The position numbers and the translations under genes were made by a program. A DNA stretch of 26,389 bases, taken from positions 1 through 26,389 of the forward strand of contig JAEWDK010000017.1 of the NCBI GenBank assembly GCA_023390175.1, written 5' to 3'. The stretch's first letter is position 1. Every line of letters starts with the position of its first letter. Origin of the DNA: Bacillota bacterium (GTDB taxonomy: Bacteria > Bacillota > Clostridia > Oscillospirales > Acutalibacteraceae). The notes under the pieces are model-generated. The model saw nothing but the letters and a program-made list of their open reading frames with translations, had not been told where the DNA came from and searched no databases. Of this stretch, positions 22,915 to 26,389 are shown piece by piece.

Positions 22915-23012
22915 GTGTTTTTTGAAAGATTATAATATAAAATGAAGACAGGTCGCATAGATTCAGTCATGTCAGCCTGTCCTTATTTGCTATAATGCAG
23001 CATAGTGCATAT

Positions 23013-23570
23013 TTAGTTGTTCTGGCATTTCTTAATCAATCTCATGTGTTTTTCCGACTTGGAAGCCCTGCCGTCATTCACCGTTTCAGCGAGGTAGTGT
23101 ATCAGCCATTTCTTTGGGATTAGATAGCCTCGCTGATATTGAACTGCTTTGAGCTTTCCAGCTTTGATCCACTTGGCCACAGTGGTGGTTGTGTATCCCA
23201 ACAATTCGCTGACCTGCTTTGTGTTCAAGACATCTGGTTTAAGTAGCCATTGTTCATTGAGCAGAGTAACAAAAGCCGAGGGACTTACTTTCACATAGTT
23301 GGTTTTCCTACTTGGTTTTTTCGATGCAAAAATACCGAGTGGCGGCATATTCTTAATCTTTCCAGCTTCCTGTTTTTCGAGGAACTTAATCACATCCATA
23401 GTTTTAATAGTGAACCGCCTTGTTTTTTTCCCACTGTCCTTGCAGGGTATAACTCCATGCTCCAAAAGCCATTTTCCTTTTCTCTTGCTGATATGGCAGA
23501 TTTTATATAGTTGATCCATGCTGATGATTTCGGGGTATTCCTCCAGCAAGTATGAGTAGTCTGTTTTCAT
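23013..23570 (-). CDS. Tandem excisionase-like HTH protein
   Basis: 185 residues from ATG at 23570; GGAGG 5 bases upstream decides against the longer reading. Two helix-turn-helix segments are visible: residues about 18-65 (SMDQLYKICHISKRKGKWLL ... FTIKTMDVIKFL) and about 118-168 (LNTKQVSELLGYTTTTVAKW ... LIPKKWLIHYLA). The second has the helix-turn-helix-then-wing form of MerR/excisionase domains. It is the last gene before the tRNA-type attachment site, where excisionases often lie. It could be a recombination directionality factor or a regulator; no integrase is adjacent. Confidence 0.68.
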   Translation of the reverse strand: MKTDYSYLLEEYPEIISMDQLYKICHISKRKGKWLLEHGVIPCKDSGKKTRRFTIKTMDVIKFLEKQEAGKIKNMPPLGIFASKKPSRKTNYVKVSPSAFVTLLNEQWLLKPDVLNTKQVSELLGYTTTTVAKWIKAGKLKAVQYQRGYLIPKKWLIHYLAETVNDGRASKSEKHMRLIKKCQNN

Positions 23571-23894
23571 AAGTACCTCCATTGGCAACACAAGAACAGA
23601 AGAAAAGAACTCCTGTTCCAATCGGTTGGATTTAATTGTATGTCAATGGTAGGCTACGCTGTGGTTTGTGTGCTATAAAATCATTGGGTCTTAAAGTATC
23701 TTAAGGTTATTTCGCTGGTCGTTTTTCTACGTTTTTTCTACACTTTGCTCTGAAAACCGTTAAATTCGGGGATTGAACCAAAGCGTGGCAAATTCATGGT
23801 TTGTGCCCGAAAATCCTTGATTCATGCGGGTTTGCTCGATACTATGGTGACTCAAAGTTACCTTGATAATCTCATCGAAACTTGCCCTCAAATA
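23571..23894. other. Gene-free end of the ICE with short direct repeats
   Basis: No supported gene. Two pairs of short direct repeats are seen: TCTTAAAG (23689-23696) with TCTTAAGG (23699-23706), 10 bases apart, and GTTTTTCTAC (23721-23730) with GTTTTTTCTAC (23731-23741). Repeats of this size beside an attachment core often serve as integrase arm sites or excisionase sites. The rest shows no clear structure. Confidence 0.4.
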
Positions 23895-23948
23895 ACTCGA
23901 AATGCGGTTGTCCGCAAGGGCACGTGGGTTCGAATCCCACCGCTTCCG
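23895..23948 (+). repeat. 3' part of tRNA-Ser(CGA): probable ICE attachment site
   Basis: Starting at the anticodon loop CTCGAAA (23896-23902, anticodon CGA at 23898-23900) the sequence continues with the stem strand TGCGG, a class II variable arm (TGTCC-gcaa-GGGCA), a T-arm GTGGG-TTCGAAT-CCCAC (23924-23940), the acceptor strand CGCTTCC and discriminator G (23948). No 5' half of the tRNA precedes it. This is the att copy left when a tyrosine-recombinase element integrates at the anticodon loop; the whole tRNA gene should lie at the other ICE end. Confidence 0.85.
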
Positions 23949-23956
23949 TCATCGAA

Positions 23957-23994
23957 AAAGCCTGAAACCATGTGGTTTACAGGCTTTCTCATTT
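23957..23994 (+). terminator. tRNA-type intrinsic terminator
   Basis: AAAGCCTG (23957-23964) pairs with CAGGCTTT (23980-23987), with an inner AAACC/GGTTT stem, then CTCATTTTTT. It lies 8 bases after the tRNA 3' end and is most likely the native terminator of the tRNA gene, now beyond the ICE. Confidence 0.85.
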
Positions 23995-24220
23995 TTTATG
24001 CTTGTATTTCGTTTTGCATCTCTCCTGATTTGAGGGGAGATGCAGTTACTATCCATTTATATCCCCCAAATCGGCACAATCAAATTCTGGCTATCAAATG
24101 CCGCTAGTCGGTCTGTCGTACAAAGAACTGCTCCTATCCCACGCTCCAGAGAAGCCTTATCAATCACTCTAAATACTCGCCAGTCACACGTCTCAAAAGT
24201 GATGAAATGTGTCATAAAGA
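23995..24220. other. Intergenic flank, no gene seen
   Basis: Between the tRNA terminator and the stop of the acetyltransferase gene I see no supported gene or structure. A plus-strand reading frame runs through the tRNA fragment and is not coding. Confidence 0.5.
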
Positions 24221-24877
24221 TCACTTATAAAGCCATTCGTTATAGTTATTTGCTAATTCCTGCAATGCATTGGTAAATCTTCCTACATGAAACCCGTCAC
24301 ATACTGAGTGATGTACCTGGACTGATAATGGCATCAGAACCTTATTATCCTGCTCAATAAACTTTCCAATCGTAAATATGGGGGGCAGATAACTTCCATC
24401 TGTGTATAGATTTAAATTAAATCCGGTAAAACTCGTCCAAGGCAAACTTGATATATTGAACGTATTGAGTGGTTGATCCGGTTTCGGCATCAGATTTTCA
24501 GCACTTGAATAACAGTCAATATCAGATATGCAGTTTTCATAAAACTGTATAAAAGAATCGCTGTGAGTCGTCCATATACTGGAAAATAATTCTTTTTCTT
24601 TATTGAATATGGTGTAGCTTGGATTAAGTTCATCCCAAAAGCCTAAATTACCGTCAGAATCAATATTCATACGAAACTCCTGATACTGATTAACAACAGT
24701 AGTCAGCATATATATCTGAGCTGGATATATCTTTTTGTTTATGTTTTTTAATGCTGTTCTAACACCAGTTATATCAATATTAGAGGTTATGCTATAGGTG
24801 CAGCACACCTTGTGCATATAGTGATCGTAATAATCCTTACGCACCCAGTTATTTATATCAATTATATTAAAACTCAT
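24221..24877 (-). CDS. catA: Chloramphenicol O-acetyltransferase, CatA family
   Basis: 218 residues from ATG at 24877 with AGGAG; the family is about 215-220 long. Family segments are all present: RKDYYDHYMHKVCCTYSITS near the start, PAQIYMLTTVVNQYQEFR, LNPSYTIFNKEKELFSSIWT, FNISSLPWTSFTGFNLNL and the active-site block QVHHSVCDGFHVGRF, with catalytic His190 and structural Asp194. It transfers acetyl from acetyl-CoA to chloramphenicol; clinical resistance cannot be judged from sequence alone. It resembles the clostridial CatP/CatQ group. It lies outside the tRNA att site, in the flank, and has a possible leader peptide upstream. Confidence 0.92.
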   Translation of the reverse strand: MSFNIIDINNWVRKDYYDHYMHKVCCTYSITSNIDITGVRTALKNINKKIYPAQIYMLTTVVNQYQEFRMNIDSDGNLGFWDELNPSYTIFNKEKELFSSIWTTHSDSFIQFYENCISDIDCYSSAENLMPKPDQPLNTFNISSLPWTSFTGFNLNLYTDGSYLPPIFTIGKFIEQDNKVLMPLSVQVHHSVCDGFHVGRFTNALQELANNYNEWLYK

Positions 24878-24906
24878 AATAATTCTCCTGGTTTTCAATT
24901 ATTTTA

Positions 24907-24931
24907 CGTGCAAAAGCTTATGCTATGCACG
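24907..24931 (-). promoter_or_regulatory. Hairpin between leader and cat gene
   Basis: CGTGCA (24931-24926 on the minus strand) pairs with TGCACG (24912-24907). The first arm covers the last codons of the small leader reading frame, the second lies about 20 bases before the cat ribosome site. Position suggests attenuation, but the ribosome site itself is not in the stem. Confidence 0.35.
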
Positions 24932-24964
24932 ATAAAGAAATTGTTGATACCATTGTTTATGCAT
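24923..24964 (-). CDS. Possible 13-residue leader peptide of the cat gene
   Basis: ATG at 24964, preceded by GGAAAGGA (very close spacing), encodes MHKQWYQQFLYRA and stops 45 bases before the cat start. Cat and other ribosome-targeting resistance genes are often induced by drug-stalled ribosomes on short leaders. Its last codons fall in a hairpin arm. The peptide differs from the Bacillus cat-86 type leader that I know. Confidence 0.4.
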   Translation of the reverse strand: MHKQWYQQFLYRA

Positions 24965-25049
24965 TCCTTTCCATTATACTGTAATAATATATTATACCGC
25001 ATTCGTTCATATATTACAAATCCTGCTAATCATATTATCAGCGGAATCC

Positions 25050-25325
25050 ATGACAAAAGTGCGAATTATAATGAATTACTCAGTGATTCTGACATTACCC
25101 AATGCTTATCTTTTGCCTTTATTAACTCCAGTAGGAGATACTTCCTGTAGTGCTTGCCTCAGATGTGTTTATTCCTGTCTAAACCATGCCATTAATTTCC
25201 GTTTACTTCACTTTGTAAATATCCCAGGTGGATACGATGTGAAGAAAAGTTTAACAACAAATGGTAATTCTGATGAGAAGCCAAATGGAAAAATCCCACC
25301 ATTCTTCCAAGGATATGTAAAATGA
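25050..25325 (+). pseudogene. Possible decayed ferredoxin-like protein
   Basis: A plus-strand frame without a ribosome site contains CSACLRCVYSCLNHAI, a C-x2-C-x2-C-x3-C cluster-binding motif, followed by NIPGGYDVKKSL and PPFFQGYVK. This resembles the 4Fe-4S part of flavodoxin-linked ferredoxins (EFR1-like) of anaerobes. The upstream part does not look like a protein, so only a 3' remnant may be left. A spurious match cannot be excluded. Confidence 0.3.
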
Positions 25326-25496
25326 ATCAGATTCACGAAATGAACAGAAAACTGCCTCACCAATGGAATTTACTATGGAATGAAACATGATAAAGAGATA
25401 TAAAATAGAAAATACAAGACTTTTTATCCTTTCTATGATAAACTTTTCATGTAAGTTTACTTGTCAGAGGACTTATAATCATCATGATTATTTAAG
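25326..25496. other. Short gene-free stretch before the GNAT hairpin
   Basis: A 22-codon frame (25322-25390) overlaps the ferredoxin-like stop as ATGA but has no family resemblance. A TATAAT box lies at 25474-25479 without a convincing -35. Nothing firm can be called. Confidence 0.35.
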
Positions 25497-25533
25497 TGGG
25501 ATAAGATCTAAAAAGATCTTGTCCCATTTTTTT
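25497..25533 (+). terminator. Strong hairpin and T-run before the GNAT gene
   Basis: Arms 25497-25508 and 25515-25526 give a 12-bp stem (one G-T pair) with a 6-base A-rich loop, then seven T. It lies 35 bases before the GNAT start, so it either ends upstream transcription or attenuates the GNAT gene; no promoter fits between them. Confidence 0.75.
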
Positions 25534-25567
25534 CTGACTGAATTTAAAATAATGGAGGACAAAAGAA

Positions 25568-26107
25568 ATGTATATAAAAACAGACAGACTGATTATTCGA
25601 AACTTTGAAGAAAAGGACGCGGCCGGTCTATACGAATATCTTGCTGCTCCACCCGTACATTGCTTTTACAGTGAAAAAGTAAACACTTATGAAGAAGCCG
25701 TAGAAAAAGTAAAAGAAAAACAAAATGGGGATGGTCATGGAGACTGCTACGCCGTATGTCTTCGTGACACGGATTTTATCATTGGAGAAATATTTACAAT
25801 GAAAGAACATCCGGACACATACAGCGTCGGTTGGAATTTCAATCTGAAATATGGCAGAAAAGGTTATGCAAAGGAAGCAGCCGAGGCTGTTATTAACAAT
25901 CTTTTTGAAAATGATGCAAGAAGAATCTATGCATACGCAGAAGATGATAATCTCCCCTCCCAGAAACTTTGTGAACGCCTTGGAATGAGGCGGGAAGGTT
26001 TATTTGTTGAATTTATTTCATTTGTTAACAATCCCGACGGAACACCGCTTTATGAAAACACATATCAGTATGCTGTTTTAAAGAAAGAATGGAAAACACT
26101 GAATTGA
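25568..26107 (+). CDS. GNAT family N-acetyltransferase (RimJ/RimL-like)
   Basis: 179 residues from ATG at 25568 with GGAGG upstream. The family opening MYIKTDRLIIRNFEEKDAAG is followed by strand DFIIGEIFTM, the acetyl-CoA loop with YGRKGYAKEAAEAVINNLFE (motif A, residues about 97-116), and the end of the fold with AEDDNLPSQKLCERLGMRRE. These enzymes acetylate protein N-termini or small molecules such as antibiotics; the substrate cannot be told here. Monocistronic-looking, between a strong hairpin and cooS. Confidence 0.85.
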   Translation: MYIKTDRLIIRNFEEKDAAGLYEYLAAPPVHCFYSEKVNTYEEAVEKVKEKQNGDGHGDCYAVCLRDTDFIIGEIFTMKEHPDTYSVGWNFNLKYGRKGYAKEAAEAVINNLFENDARRIYAYAEDDNLPSQKLCERLGMRREGLFVEFISFVNNPDGTPLYENTYQYAVLKKEWKTLN

Positions 26108-26157
26108 TTTTTCTGAAAGCTGACATACTACCTTTGATTAAAAGATTGGAGGTCACT

Positions 26158-26389
26158 ATGTCAGAAGCAGTTTTAGAAAAACCAAAGGATCGTGTCAGTT
26201 ATCACGATTCCGTTGAAGAAATGCTGGTAAGGATCAGAGATGACGGTTTATCCAGCGTATTCTCAAGATTTGATGAGCAGGAAAAGATACGGTGCAAATT
26301 TTGTCTCCAAGGCCTGAGCTGCCAGCTATGTACCAACGGTCCCTGCCGGATTAACGAACAGAAAGGTCCTGAAAAGGGCGCCTGCGGAA
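26158..26389 (+). CDS. cooS: Anaerobic carbon monoxide dehydrogenase catalytic subunit (5' part)
   Basis: ATG at 26158 with GGAGG 6 bases away; 77 codons to the window edge. Residues 46-63 hold the cysteine cluster of CooS (Cys46, Cys49, Cys55, Cys58, Cys63; the segment RCKFCLQGLSCQLCTNGPCR), which binds the B- and D-type iron-sulfur clusters. The N-terminal helix SYHDSVEEMLVRIRDDGLSS is also typical. CooS interconverts CO and CO2 with a Ni-Fe-S centre in strict anaerobes. The rest of the protein and its maturation genes are outside the window. Confidence 0.9.
   Translation, partial: MSEAVLEKPKDRVSYHDSVEEMLVRIRDDGLSSVFSRFDEQEKIRCKFCLQGLSCQLCTNGPCRINEQKGPEKGACG

Noticed and set aside
23895..23948. 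Functional tRNA gene
   Set aside because: No acceptor 5' strand, D-arm or 5' anticodon strand precedes the anticodon loop; only the 3' part is present.
23796..24107. Plus-strand frame of 103 codons
   Set aside because: Passes through the tRNA-Ser fragment and its terminator, so it is not a gene.
25387..25608. Plus-strand frame of 73 codons before the GNAT gene
   Set aside because: Covers the hairpin and T-run and overlaps the GNAT start; no ribosome site.

Overview
The window looks like one end of an integrative and conjugative element (ICE) of a Gram-positive, anaerobic Clostridia-type bacterium, running into host chromosome. Grounds: strong AGGAGG-type ribosome sites, SpoVG and AbrB-like regulators, protein families typical of firmicute conjugative elements (DUF3852, DUF4320, YodL, TrbL-like), no outer-membrane secretin, and an anaerobic CO dehydrogenase gene in the flank. 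The Tad and accessory part is visibly GC-richer than the restriction-like cargo and the flank.

Layout. 1-4242 (mostly minus strand): the start of a TrbL/VirB6-like channel gene, a small plus-strand gene with its own promoter, DUF3852, a large secreted Trp-rich protein, a Pro-rich membrane-anchored protein and a TadE-like pseudopilin. 4239-10280: a Tad-type (type IVc) pilus machine: DUF4320 pseudopilin, TadC, TadB, CpaF ATPase, CpaE/TadZ-like ATPase, CpaB, a 41-residue membrane peptide, prepilin peptidase and a short pilin-like protein; many genes are joined by ATGA overlaps. 10318-13890: an accessory block with SpoVG, YodL-domain protein, two AbrB-like proteins, two unknown proteins and a Dam-type adenine methylase with an abnormal start. 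13927-17263: an Api92-like gene split by a complete 2,560-bp IS21-family element; the 6-bp target duplication lets the original 256-residue protein be rebuilt exactly. 17263-17781: a very acidic unknown protein.

17905-23570 is AT-rich cargo: a large Eco57I-like adenine methylase followed by a small protein with a D...ExK nuclease-like motif, then an AAA/DUF4143 ATPase with a palindromic promoter, then a protein with two excisionase-like HTH segments. 23895-23948 is the 3' part of a tRNA-Ser(CGA), from the anticodon loop to the discriminator base, followed by a tRNA-type terminator. I read this as the attachment site that ends the ICE. Beyond it lie a chloramphenicol acetyltransferase gene with a possible leader peptide, a decayed ferredoxin-like reading frame, a strong hairpin, a GNAT acetyltransferase and the start of cooS.

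The best candidates for new biology are the Tad-type machine inside a conjugative operon, with three prepilin-like substrates and a tiny membrane partner; terminator-like hairpins directly in front of five genes of one long operon, which suggests read-through control; Met/Gly-rich C-terminal tails shared by unrelated accessory proteins; and the methylase plus putative nuclease pair. Relaxase, VirD4, VirB4 and integrase are not in the window.
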